Positions 51,520-59,771 of a DNA stretch of 64,000 nt are shown piece by piece. How positions within the stretch are numbered: the stretch's first letter is position 1; every line of letters begins with the position of its first letter. The stretch is from Sphingobacteriales bacterium JAD_PAG50586_3 (GTDB taxonomy: Bacteria; Bacteroidota; Bacteroidia; CAMBQF01): the NCBI GenBank assembly GCA_023213195.1, contig CP096135.1:3592842-3656841 (forward strand), given 5' to 3'. Below the pieces are notes generated by a model that saw nothing but the letters and a program-made list of their open reading frames with translations, did not search any database and had not been told where the DNA came from. Both the position numbers and the translations under genes were made by a program.

Positions 51520-51939
51520 TTAAAACCTTTCGAACTGGCTAAAGAAGAAGTTACCTTCAATAGCAGCGTTCTCGTCGCTATCAGAACCGTGAACGGCGTT
51601 AGCATCAATGCTTTTTGCATACAATTGGCGGATAGTACCAGCCTCAGCTTTAGCAGGGTCGGTAGCACCAATTAGTTTACGAAAATCTTCAACAGCGTTA
51701 TCTTTTTCAAGTATAGCAGCAACAATAGGACCGCTGCTCATATAGTTAACCAATTCGCCGTAAAAAGGACGCTCGCTGTGTACAGCGTAAAATTCACCGG
51801 CTATTTCTTTAGATAGTTTGGTGTATTTTAAGGCTACGATTTTAAATCCGGCACCTGTAATTTTGTCTAAAATAGCACCTACATAACCATTTTGAATGGC
51901 ATCAGGCTTAAGCATCGTAAATGTACGGTCTGTTCTCAT
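51520..51939 (-). CDS. ndk: Nucleoside diphosphate kinase
   Basis: Transfers phosphate from ATP to nucleoside diphosphates through a phosphohistidine. 139 aa, the normal size. [30 protein letters not shown] and the active-site His in [12 protein letters not shown] identify it; it ends in the family's aromatic tail (FFFSQFERF). In Flavobacteria I recall ndk lying next to nrnA and gldI; here it is divergent from them and separated by the 2.5-kb zinc-ribbon operon. Confidence 0.96.
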   Translation of the reverse strand: MRTDRTFTMLKPDAIQNGYVGAILDKITGAGFKIVALKYTKLSKEIAGEFYAVHSERPFYGELVNYMSSGPIVAAILEKDNAVEDFRKLIGATDPAKAEAGTIRQLYAKSIDANAVHGSDSDENAAIEGNFFFSQFERF

Positions 51940-52062
51940 TATTTAATATTGTGTTTTTCGGGGTGCAAAGGTAGGCAATTTTCATCTTTTTACAACTATT
52001 GGCTTTACTATACTGAAAACCAATTATATTTTTACGCATATTAGCAACCCAATCCGTATAGA

Positions 52063-52622
52063 ATGGAAGAACCAATACAATCTACCGAACAAGTTTTAAG
52101 TAACTGCCCAGAGTGCGATACTGCCGTAGTGAGCGGCAAAATATTCTGCAACAAATGCGGCTTTCCGGTTAATGGTACCAACGAACAAAAAAGCGAATAC
52201 GACATAAATAAATTCAAGCTAAAAACACAATTAGATATTGCTGAAAAGCACATTAAAAATGGCAGCACCATACTATATGTGTTGGCAGGCTTAACTGTTT
52301 TTGGCGGCATATTAGTAAGCTTTGGCGGCTTTGCGGGAGGAACAGATGGCGTAGCACCGGGAATACTATTTACTGTATTTGTAGTTATAGCGGCCATATT
52401 TTTAGGGCTTGGTTTATGGGCTAAGAAAAACCTTTTGCCGCCCTGCTTACTGCATTAATATTTTGCTGCACCATTTTTATACTTGATATTGTTGGCTCTG
52501 ATGAAGTAGCAGATGCTTTTCGTGGAATTATATTACGGATTATAGCCATTGTGGCTTTGGTACGTGGTACTAAAGGCGCTTACGAAGCCGAGAAAATAAA
52601 GAAGCAATTACACGTAGATTAA
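52063..52622 (+). CDS. Zinc-ribbon membrane protein, first of three paralogues, one frame break
   Basis: 186 aa after repair; unknown function. It opens with MEEP, then a zinc ribbon (CPEC near residue 15 and FCNKCG near 28), a charged helical stretch (YDINKFKLKTQLDIAEKHIKNG) and about four hydrophobic helices (about 68-85, 95-125, 130-150, 155-170). CC at 52431-52432 is one base short; repair gives WAKKNPFAALLTALIF and extends the protein to the terminal EKIKKQLHVD, which matches the ends of the next two proteins. First gene of a tight run of four (gaps 4-6 nt), so probably one operon. Confidence 0.75.
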
Positions 52623-52628
52623 GCAGCA

Positions 52629-53207
52629 ATGGAAGAACCTGTTGAACCTATAAAAGAACCCGTTGCTGAGTTACAAACACCGGCGCAACCCGCCACATGC
52701 CCTGAGTGTAGCAAAGCCTATAACCCGCAAAAAATATTTTGCAACTACTGTGGTTACCCGGTAAACGGCACACAAGAGCAAATGGCCCAATACGAAATGA
52801 ATAAGTTTGAGTTGGACTATGAACTGGATGCCGCCCGTAAACATGTTTTGTATGGCAGCATTATACTATATGTATTTGCAGCACTATCAGCAATAGGAGC
52901 CTTGTTTGCATTGTTTATTCCAACAGAACCAAGCCCCGGTACCGACCCAGCCACGGCGCTTTTTATTATTATGGCTATATCTACAGCAATATTTGCAGGC
53001 CTTGGTTTATGGAGCCGCAAGCAACCTTTTATACCTTTTATTATAGCCAGCATTATATTCTTATTGGGTGTACTTGGCAATGTATTATCGGGCAACGTAA
53101 ATATGCCCGGCCTGTTTATATACCTGTTGTGCTTATTCGCTCTAATAAAAGGCAGCATAAATGGCTATAAAGCTATACAGATTAAACGCAAACTGCATAT
53201 AGACTAG
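52629..53207 (+). CDS. Zinc-ribbon membrane protein, second paralogue
   Basis: 192 aa. MEEPVEPIKEPV, then a zinc ribbon (CPECSKAYNPQKIFCNYCGYP, two CxxC knuckles near 25 and 38), a helix (YEMNKFELDYELDAARKHVLYG) and four hydrophobic helices; it ends KAIQIKRKLHID. Clear paralogue of the genes on either side by order of elements and shared phrases (NGTQEQ, GSIILYV, GLGLWSRKQPF). Likely an integral membrane protein with a cytoplasmic metal-binding head. Function unknown. Confidence 0.8.
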   Translation: MEEPVEPIKEPVAELQTPAQPATCPECSKAYNPQKIFCNYCGYPVNGTQEQMAQYEMNKFELDYELDAARKHVLYGSIILYVFAALSAIGALFALFIPTEPSPGTDPATALFIIMAISTAIFAGLGLWSRKQPFIPFIIASIIFLLGVLGNVLSGNVNMPGLFIYLLCLFALIKGSINGYKAIQIKRKLHID

Positions 53208-53211
53208 TACT

Positions 53212-53766
53212 GTGGAAGAGCCCGTAGTAAATACTATTCCCTGCCCCGATTGCAATAAGGAGCACGATGTGCTAAAGGTATTTTGCAGCCATTGCGGTTA
53301 CCCGGTAAAGGGTACACACGATCAAAAATCAGCATTTGAGCTTAATAAGTTTAAGCTTGGCGATAAGCTATACGATACAAAGCGCAAGGCCAATGGCGGC
53401 AGCGTATTGTTATATGTATTGGCAGGCTCTCTTTACTTTTTAGCAGTTGTAGCTTTTTTAGCAGCTATTTTTGGCCAGCCCGATGCGTATGCCGATGTAT
53501 ATGTAAAGCGTGTAGTATTAGGTGCTTTGGTGTTTATTACATTCGGCACATTGTATTTAGGGTTGGGGCTGTGGGCGCGTAAAAAGCCATTTGCAGCCTT
53601 GCTTACTGCTTCTATTATCTTCTTTAGTGTATCAGTAATAAGCATTGCCAGAGATTTTCAATTTGCCGTATTTGTATTTCAGGTAATTATATTAGCTGTG
53701 CTTATTTGGGCAACTGTTGCGGGCTATAAATCGGAACAGTTAAAACGTAAACTTGATATAGAATAA
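53212..53766 (+). CDS. Zinc-ribbon membrane protein, third paralogue
   Basis: 184 aa from a GTG start, 4 bases after the previous stop. Same plan: MEEP, CPDC near 11 and FCSHCGYP near 24, a KSAFELNKFKLGDKLYD helix, hydrophobic helices, and the end EQLKRKLDIE. It is more diverged in the membrane part (YVLAGSLYFLAVVAFLAAIF) than the first two are from each other. Function unknown. Confidence 0.8.
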   Translation: MEEPVVNTIPCPDCNKEHDVLKVFCSHCGYPVKGTHDQKSAFELNKFKLGDKLYDTKRKANGGSVLLYVLAGSLYFLAVVAFLAAIFGQPDAYADVYVKRVVLGALVFITFGTLYLGLGLWARKKPFAALLTASIIFFSVSVISIARDFQFAVFVFQVIILAVLIWATVAGYKSEQLKRKLDIE

Positions 53767-53772
53767 CCCACT

Positions 53773-54591
53773 GTGGAAGAGCCGGAAAACCCTTTATTAC
53801 CCATACCTCCACAACCTCAGGCAGAGGATAGTATACCTGTGCCCCAACAGCCCGAACCTATACTGCATAGCTGCGGTGGTATTATAAATGACGATGATGC
53901 CTTTTGCCCACACTGTGGCAAGAAGATTAAAAGCGAAACATACCACTCAAACATATTCTTAACCCGTAATATGTTTATACTGCTGGGGTATTATGCCTTT
54001 TGCTTTATACTGTGGTTGAGCTTGGAGTTTGGTGATATTGTGCAGGAACCCGCAGACTTTTACGGAGTACTTGTAGTTGATGCGCTGGTAACCCTGCTGT
54101 TTGCAGCCGCGGGCATTTTATCTATGCTTCCCCTCTACTCGCTAAAAAATGTTAAGCTAACAAGGCTTTTGCTGTATTCATTGCTGGCGGTAGCAGGTTC
54201 TTTTGGTATAAACTACATTACCAAGTTAATGAATGTAAACCTGTTTGACCAGGACATTCGGTTTACTCCCTTTTTTGAGCAAACATCAAACCCTGTATTG
54301 TATATGATTTTGAGCATAGCCGTTTTCCCTGCTGTGTTTGAAGAAATGGCCTTCCGCGGCTTTTTATACAACAGCGTACAAAAACTGGCTGATGATAAAA
54401 GCGCCATTTGGGTATCATCATTACTATTCGCCATTATCCACTTTGCATTTCTATCGTTGTTTTGGTTAATACCCTTTGCCATAATAGCGGCCAACCTGCG
54501 CAAAAAATACAATACCCTGTGGTATGGCATGGTTATTCATTTTGTGTTTAACCTTACGGCTTGTATGATAGATTATTTTGATATTTTTTAA
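53773..54591 (+). CDS. Zinc-ribbon CPBP-family intramembrane metalloprotease
   Basis: 272 aa from a GTG start, last gene of the run. It shares the MEEP N-terminus and has a reduced ribbon (HSCGG near 36, FCPHCGKK near 48). Residues 65-270 form an eight-helix CPBP (Abi/CAAX-like) domain with the metalloprotease motifs EEMAFRGFL (about 190), FAIIHFAF (about 217) and VIHFVFN (about 258). CPBP proteins process prenylated or membrane substrates in eukaryotes and are linked to bacteriocin immunity and membrane regulation in bacteria. The shared N-terminus with three membrane paralogues suggests they are its substrates or partners; this is inference. Confidence 0.82.
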   Translation: MEEPENPLLPIPPQPQAEDSIPVPQQPEPILHSCGGIINDDDAFCPHCGKKIKSETYHSNIFLTRNMFILLGYYAFCFILWLSLEFGDIVQEPADFYGVLVVDALVTLLFAAAGILSMLPLYSLKNVKLTRLLLYSLLAVAGSFGINYITKLMNVNLFDQDIRFTPFFEQTSNPVLYMILSIAVFPAVFEEMAFRGFLYNSVQKLADDKSAIWVSSLLFAIIHFAFLSLFWLIPFAIIAANLRKKYNTLWYGMVIHFVFNLTACMIDYFDIF

Positions 54592-54628
54592 GCTATATAT
54601 ACAACCTAAAACCTAAGCCCTAAATAAC

Positions 54629-54636
54629 TATCTTTG
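54629..54636 (+). promoter_or_regulatory. -7 promoter box for nrnA-gldI
   Basis: TATCTTTG, exact TAnnTTTG, 21 bases before the TTG start at 54658. Confidence 0.55.
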
Positions 54637-54657
54637 CCCTTTTAATACCATTTAGCA

Positions 54658-55662
54658 TTGGAAAATACAGAGCTGTTAACTATTCTTTCGTCTCCTAAAC
54701 GCATTGTAATTACTACCCACAAAAACCCCGATGGCGATGCCATGGGATCATCGTTGGCATTGTGCAATTACCTTACACTTAAGGGGCATAATGCATTGGT
54801 TATTACTCCCAATGAGTATCCCGATTTTTTAGACTGGCTACCGGGCAACAGTACTGTAAAAAATGGTAAAGATATTCCGCAGTTTGCTAAAGACAGGATA
54901 GCCGAAGCCGACATTATTTTTTGCCTTGATTTTAATACCCTTAGCCGTATAGACCAACTGGCCAAGCCGGTTGAAGAATCTACAGCCTTTAAGGTGCTTA
55001 TAGACCACCACCAGCAACCGCAGCCGTTTGATTTTATGTTCCACAATGTGGAGGCATCATCAACCTGCCAACTGGTATTTGAGTTTATTGATATGTTGGG
55101 CGATAAGGCCTTAATCAATAAAGATATTGCATCGTGCCTGTATACTGGTATTATGACCGATACAGGGTCGTTTAAGTTTCCATCAACCACGGCCAAGGTA
55201 CACCGCATAATTGCTGATTTGATTGAAGCAGGGGCTGATAATTCTGCCATACACCGCAACGTATTTAGCGCCTACACTGAGAACCGCCTAAAACTACTAG
55301 GCTTTTGCATTGGCCAAAAACTGGTTGTTATTCCTGAAAAGGCTACAGCATACATTACCCTTACCAAAGAAGAACTGGCTAAATACAGCTTTCAACCGGG
55401 CGATACCGAAGGCATTGTAAACTACCCGCTAGATATTAAAGGCATTAAATTTTCGGTAATATTTATTGAGCGAGAGGATGGGATAAAAATCTCTTTCCGC
55501 TCGGTAGGTACATTCTCGGTAAACCAATTCTCGCGTGCTAATTTTGGTGGTGGCGGGCACGATAATGCCGCCGGAGGCCAATCAACCCTTAGCCTACAAC
55601 AAACCGTAGAAAAATTCGTTACACTGCTTGATACGTATGCAGCCGACATTATCAACTCTTAA
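54658..55662 (+). CDS. nrnA: DHH/DHHA1 phosphoesterase, bifunctional oligoribonuclease/pAp phosphatase NrnA-like
   Basis: 334 aa. Degrades very short RNA fragments and removes phosphate from 3'-phosphoadenosine 5'-phosphate in the NrnA family. Metal-binding motifs are THKNPDGDAMGSSLAL, FCLDFNTLSRID, the DHH motif in VLIDHHQQP and GIMTDTGSF; the DHHA1 domain ends with FGGGGHDNAAGG. The start is TTG at 54658 (no ATG fits). It overlaps gldI by 26 nt. The nrnA-gldI pairing is a gene order I recall from gliding Bacteroidota. Confidence 0.9.
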   Translation: MENTELLTILSSPKRIVITTHKNPDGDAMGSSLALCNYLTLKGHNALVITPNEYPDFLDWLPGNSTVKNGKDIPQFAKDRIAEADIIFCLDFNTLSRIDQLAKPVEESTAFKVLIDHHQQPQPFDFMFHNVEASSTCQLVFEFIDMLGDKALINKDIASCLYTGIMTDTGSFKFPSTTAKVHRIIADLIEAGADNSAIHRNVFSAYTENRLKLLGFCIGQKLVVIPEKATAYITLTKEELAKYSFQPGDTEGIVNYPLDIKGIKFSVIFIEREDGIKISFRSVGTFSVNQFSRANFGGGGHDNAAGGQSTLSLQQTVEKFVTLLDTYAADIINS

Positions 55663-56191
55663 ATACATAACCCTTAGCCTGTTATTGGTGCTTGCAGCCT
55701 GTGGTGGCGATACTGCGGAGCAGCAGCCTGTACCCAAAAAGGTGCGCAAAGACAAGGCCAATAAGGAATCTATGGTAGAGATAAATAAGAGGGTAACCGA
55801 GGCCGAAGCGTTGCAAATTGACAAATACATTACCCGCCACGGCTTGGCAGTTACCCAAACCCCTACCGGCCTGCGATACGTTATTTATAAAAAAGCCCCG
55901 GGCAAACCGCCCATGCCTAAAAAAGACCAAAAGGTGCTAATACACTTTACTACCCTTTTGCTTGATGGTAAAGAGGTTTACAACTCGCGCACCGGCCAGC
56001 CTGTCCAGGTAATAATAGACCACGACAATGTAGAAAGTGGCGTACACGAAGGGCTAAAATACATGCACGTGGGCGACAAAGCCAAGTTTATATTACCTTC
56101 GCACCTTGCACACGGTATAGTGGGCGATAATGATAAAATACCACCCCTTACACCGGTGGTTTACGACATTGAACTTTTAAGTATACAATAA
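55637..56191 (+). CDS. gldI: FKBP-type peptidyl-prolyl isomerase lipoprotein, GldI-like
   Basis: 184 aa from the ATG at 55637, inside the end of nrnA. Signal with lipobox (LVLAACGGD, Cys about 22), a helical segment and one FKBP domain (about 75-184: TGLRYVIYKKAPGK, VHEGLKYMHVGDKAKFILPSHLAHG, IPPLTPVVYDIELL). GldI is a periplasmic lipoprotein isomerase needed for gliding in Flavobacterium; position after nrnA supports the assignment. The window itself does not show that the organism glides. First of four consecutive FKBP genes. Confidence 0.82.
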   Translation: MQPTLSTLKYITLSLLLVLAACGGDTAEQQPVPKKVRKDKANKESMVEINKRVTEAEALQIDKYITRHGLAVTQTPTGLRYVIYKKAPGKPPMPKKDQKVLIHFTTLLLDGKEVYNSRTGQPVQVIIDHDNVESGVHEGLKYMHVGDKAKFILPSHLAHGIVGDNDKIPPLTPVVYDIELLSIQ

Positions 56192-56203
56192 CCAATCTTT
56201 TAA

Positions 56204-57163
56204 ATGAAAAAAACACTCCTTTTCTCTTTGGCAGCCTGCCTTGTATTCTTTATGACATCGTGCGGCGATGGTTTTGAAGAAACAGAAACCGGCCTAATTT
56301 ACAAATTGCATGAGCATAGCGAAGACTCGGCTAAACCTGCCGAAGGCGACATTTTATTTTTAAAGCTGATTGTAAAAACAGAAAGTGCAGACTCTGTTCT
56401 TTTCTCATCAGAAGAAGTGAACAAACGCGAAGGCCTGCCTTACTTTGAAATGTTGGCTAAACCAACTTTTGAGGGCGACTATTCTGAAATTTTAAACCTT
56501 ATGCACGTGGGCGATAGCGCAACTATTAAAATAGATGCAGATACCTTCTTCCACAATGTATTTAAAATAGACAGCCTGCCAAGTTTTGTAGAGTCGGGTT
56601 CTAAAGTTATTGTTGATGTTAAACTTACCAAGTTTATGACAATGGATAACTTTAAAGTGTACTTTAATAAAATACAGGCTGAGAAAGACGCTAAAGAAAT
56701 TGTATTGGAAAACAAACGCATTGCTGACTTTGTGGCTGCCCGCGGCATAACCGCCAAACCAACAGCTAGCGGCTTAATATTTATAGAAACTAAAAAAGGC
56801 ACCGGCAAAAAAGTGGAGAATGGCTTAATAGCCAGCATTAACTATACCGGCATGTTCTTAGACAGTATTCCGTTTGATGGAAGCGAAGGCCGCGAACCGC
56901 TACAAGTACCTGTAGGCCAGGGCATGGTTATACCTGCTTGGGAAGAAGCCCTTTTACTTATGAACGAAGGCTCTAAAGCCAGCATTATAGTGCCTTACCG
57001 TTTAGCATACGGTGCACGTGGCTACAGGCCTGTTATACCTCCATACGCTACATTGTTGTTTGAAATGGAAGTTGTAAAACTAGAGAAAATGCCTGCTCAG
57101 CCACAAGGTGGTATGCCACAAGGCGGCGCGCAGCAAGGTAACCCACCACCACAACCTAAGTAA
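56204..57163 (+). CDS. FKBP-type peptidyl-prolyl isomerase lipoprotein (two FKBP modules)
   Basis: 319 aa. Lipobox FFMTSCGDG (Cys about 20). The N-terminal module (about 25-150; LIYKLHEHSED, ILNLMHVGDSATIKI) lacks much of the canonical FKBP pocket and looks degenerate. The C-terminal module (about 185-300; GLIFIETKKGTGKKV, SINYTGMFLDSIPFDGS, PAWEEALLLMNEGSKASIIVPYRLAYG) is standard. A Gln/Gly/Pro tail follows. Co-directional, 12 nt after gldI; periplasmic folding helper. Confidence 0.88.
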   Translation: MKKTLLFSLAACLVFFMTSCGDGFEETETGLIYKLHEHSEDSAKPAEGDILFLKLIVKTESADSVLFSSEEVNKREGLPYFEMLAKPTFEGDYSEILNLMHVGDSATIKIDADTFFHNVFKIDSLPSFVESGSKVIVDVKLTKFMTMDNFKVYFNKIQAEKDAKEIVLENKRIADFVAARGITAKPTASGLIFIETKKGTGKKVENGLIASINYTGMFLDSIPFDGSEGREPLQVPVGQGMVIPAWEEALLLMNEGSKASIIVPYRLAYGARGYRPVIPPYATLLFEMEVVKLEKMPAQPQGGMPQGGAQQGNPPPQPK

Positions 57164-57165
57164 TA

Positions 57166-58077
57166 ATGAAACAGGTAACCTTAGTAGTTTTTATTGTATT
57201 TGCCATGCTTGGCAGTGCATTGGCACAACCCAATGCCAACAAGGGGTATACTAAAACGCCTACAGGTACGCTGTATAAGTTTATTAAAACCAATAAAAAG
57301 GCTAAAATGCCTGTTGAAGGACAGGTGTTGTTCCTTTCTTTGGAAGTACGCACGGAAAAGCCCGATACCTTATTGTTTACATCGGCTGATATTGAGAAGA
57401 ACGAAGGCATACCCTACTATGAGATGTTTGCTAAACCAACTTATAAAGGCGACTACTCTGAGATATTAGCATTGATGCACGTAGGTGATAGTGTTGTGGC
57501 CAAGTTTGATGCTGACACCTTTTTTCAGTACGTGTATAAAATAGAGCGTGCAGATGTGCCATTTAAAGTTGATTCAGGCCATAATGTGGTAATGCGCATT
57601 AAGCTTAACAGCATAATGGAGATGGATAGCTTTAAAGTTTACATGAATAAGGTACAAGCCGATAAAGACCGTAAAGCCAGCGATACAGAGACTAAGAATA
57701 TAGGCGATTTTATTACTACCAACAATATAACCGTCCCCCCTACAGCATCGGGGTTGTATTACATAGAAACTAAAGCAGGCAGCGGCGATAGGCCAATGCC
57801 AGGCGATAGTGTAAAACTGAAATACACCGGTATGTTTATTGATGGCTCTGTTTTTGATAGTAACGAGGATATTGATAATATGGCAATGGTTACAGGCGTA
57901 GGCATGGTAATACCCGGTTTTGATGAGGCTGTGCAGCTAATGCAGCCCGGTGCCGAAGCTACTGTTATTATCCCCTACCGTTTAGGGTATGGCCCACAAG
58001 GCTACCCGCCGGTAATACCCCCGTTTTCAACCTTAATATTTAATTTACGCTTGGTTAGTGTTACCAAAAACAAATAA
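57166..58077 (+). CDS. Exported FKBP-type peptidyl-prolyl isomerase (two FKBP modules)
   Basis: 303 aa, with a signal peptide (about 1-20, ending SALAQ) and no lipobox, so soluble in the periplasm. It is a close paralogue of the preceding protein: the N-terminal module shares YYEMFAKPTYKGDYSEILALMHVGD, and the C-terminal FKBP has GLYYIETKAGSGDRP, LKYTGMFIDGSVFDS and TVIIPYRLGYGPQG. The neighbouring start codon follows the previous stop by 2 nt. Confidence 0.88.
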   Translation: MKQVTLVVFIVFAMLGSALAQPNANKGYTKTPTGTLYKFIKTNKKAKMPVEGQVLFLSLEVRTEKPDTLLFTSADIEKNEGIPYYEMFAKPTYKGDYSEILALMHVGDSVVAKFDADTFFQYVYKIERADVPFKVDSGHNVVMRIKLNSIMEMDSFKVYMNKVQADKDRKASDTETKNIGDFITTNNITVPPTASGLYYIETKAGSGDRPMPGDSVKLKYTGMFIDGSVFDSNEDIDNMAMVTGVGMVIPGFDEAVQLMQPGAEATVIIPYRLGYGPQGYPPVIPPFSTLIFNLRLVSVTKNK

Positions 58078-58082
58078 TAAAA

Positions 58083-58889
58083 ATGAAAAAAATAATCGTG
58101 TTAGGCATATTGCCGCTAATGCTGTCGGCAAGCCAATTAATTGCTCAAACAAAACTTAAAATGAACGAAGAAGTAACAACCCCATCAGGTTTAAAAATTA
58201 AAGTATTAAATAAGGTAGACGACAATGCCCCAAAGCCTGAAAATGGCGATACTGTTGTTGTGCATTACACCGGTACCTTTACCGACGGTAAAAAATTCGA
58301 CTCGTCTTTTGACCGTAACGAACCTATTAAATTTGCTGTAGGCAAAGGCATGGTAATTAAAGGTTGGGAAGAAGGCCTTTTATTGCTTCGCAAAGGCGAA
58401 AAAGCCATTATGACTATCCCATCAGAACTGGGTTACGGCTCTATGCAACGCGGCCCTATACCTGCTAACTCTACTCTTATTTTTGAAGTAGAATTGGTTG
58501 ATATTAAACCAGGCTACAAACCATCGTTTTACAATGTAGACGGTAAAAAAGTAGAAACCCTGCCAAGCGGCCTGCAATATGTTGTTGTAGAACCCGGCAG
58601 TGGCGACAGCCCTAAAGCCGGACAAAGCGTTAGTGTGCATTACACAGGCTTTTTCCTGGATAAAAAAGTATTTGACTCATCGGTACCACGTAACCAACCA
58701 TTTACTTTTGCTTTAGGCACAGGTGGTGTTATTAAAGGTTGGGACGAAGGTGTTGCCCTAATGAAGAAAGGCGCCAAATACCGCTTCATCATTCCTTACG
58801 ATTTAGCGTATGGAGAAAATGGCCGCCCACCGGTTATTCCTGCCAAATCAACATTAATATTTGATGTAGAACTTATAGACTTTAAATAG
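58083..58889 (+). CDS. Exported tandem FKBP-type peptidyl-prolyl isomerase
   Basis: 268 aa with a signal peptide (about 1-21, ending QLIAQ). Two complete and well-conserved FKBP domains (about 35-138 and 160-267), each with VVHYTGTF/SVHYTGFF, a KFDSS/VFDSS strand, VIKGWEEGL/VIKGWDEGV and an Ala-Tyr-Gly or Gly-Tyr-Gly loop. This is the most canonical isomerase of the cluster. It ends the run at a strong terminator (58911-58944). Confidence 0.92.
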   Translation: MKKIIVLGILPLMLSASQLIAQTKLKMNEEVTTPSGLKIKVLNKVDDNAPKPENGDTVVVHYTGTFTDGKKFDSSFDRNEPIKFAVGKGMVIKGWEEGLLLLRKGEKAIMTIPSELGYGSMQRGPIPANSTLIFEVELVDIKPGYKPSFYNVDGKKVETLPSGLQYVVVEPGSGDSPKAGQSVSVHYTGFFLDKKVFDSSVPRNQPFTFALGTGGVIKGWDEGVALMKKGAKYRFIIPYDLAYGENGRPPVIPAKSTLIFDVELIDFK

Positions 58890-58910
58890 TCTGCTAACCA
58901 TACTTTAGCA

Positions 58911-58944
58911 AAACGCCCCCTGACAATAAATGTCAGGGGGCGTT
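58911..58944. terminator. Strong terminator ending the FKBP run
   Basis: AAACGCCCCCTGACA-ATAA-ATGTCAGGGGGCGTTT region: a 15-bp perfect stem followed by TATTTTA. Confidence 0.9.
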
Positions 58945-58968
58945 TTATTTTATATCAATAGAAGTTAA

Positions 58969-59750
58969 TTACTTGCCGCCAAAGTTGTAGCCTACCGTCA
59001 TACCAAATGTTACGTGCGGGTAAACGGCATTCATAGTGCCTGTTTCGTAACCCCCTGTTTGCGGATTATAGTATTGAGAATAGTTTGGGTAATGAGTGTA
59101 TTTTACGCCTACGCCCATATAGGCAGACATGTTAAGCTCCGGAATAACGTTTACAGATATGCCGTTGGCAAATGTGGCAACCCCAAAAGTGTTTTCTTCG
59201 CCTTCCCATAAATCGCCACTGGAGTGGCCCACCCTAAACTGTGGCCCAAAAAAGTACTTAACTGCGCCCTGGCCGTAGTAGGGTAAATGCATAAGTCTAA
59301 ACCAGACAGGTAAGTAACTCCTAAGCCTGTAGATGGGCCATTATTGCTGCTGCCCAAAAAGGGCGAGGCTCCAATGGCCACAGGCACCCTTAACCCTATA
59401 TAGCCGCTTTTGGTTATATACTCATACGCTACGCCAAAGCGGGCAATAAACACATCAGTATAAACCCATGATATACGGTGGCGGAAGTTATATTCTAACG
59501 CCTCTTTATCTTTTTTAGTAGCTTCAAATGCATCAACCTCGCCATTTTCATAAACTATCTTATCTACCAGCGTTTTTTTTATGGTATATACCGGCTGGCT
59601 CCTGTCATCGGCTTTGCGGTAGCGTATTTCATCTTTACCAACCTCGCTAATGTAGCTTTTAACGGTATCTCCGTTAGTCCTTATGATTAAATCCTGACCA
59701 AACATGGGTGTCAGAAATGCCAATAAAAGTGTAGTTAATATTATTCTCAT
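58969..59750 (-). CDS. Exported outer-membrane-barrel-like protein, one frame break
   Basis: 260 aa after repair. Signal peptide (about 1-18, ending MFGQ), a short N-terminal beta region (LIIRTNGDTVKSYISEVG, IRYRKADDRSQPVYTI) and alternating hydrophobic strands to the terminal VTFGMTVGYNFGGK, consistent with a small barrel; the N-terminal pattern is common to Bacteroidota outer-membrane proteins. The GGG at 59281-59283 (coding CCC) is one base short; repair gives DLCIYPYYGQGAVKYFFG. Function unknown. Divergent from ribD. Confidence 0.75.
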
Positions 59751-59771
59751 TTTATTATATTTACTTGATTT

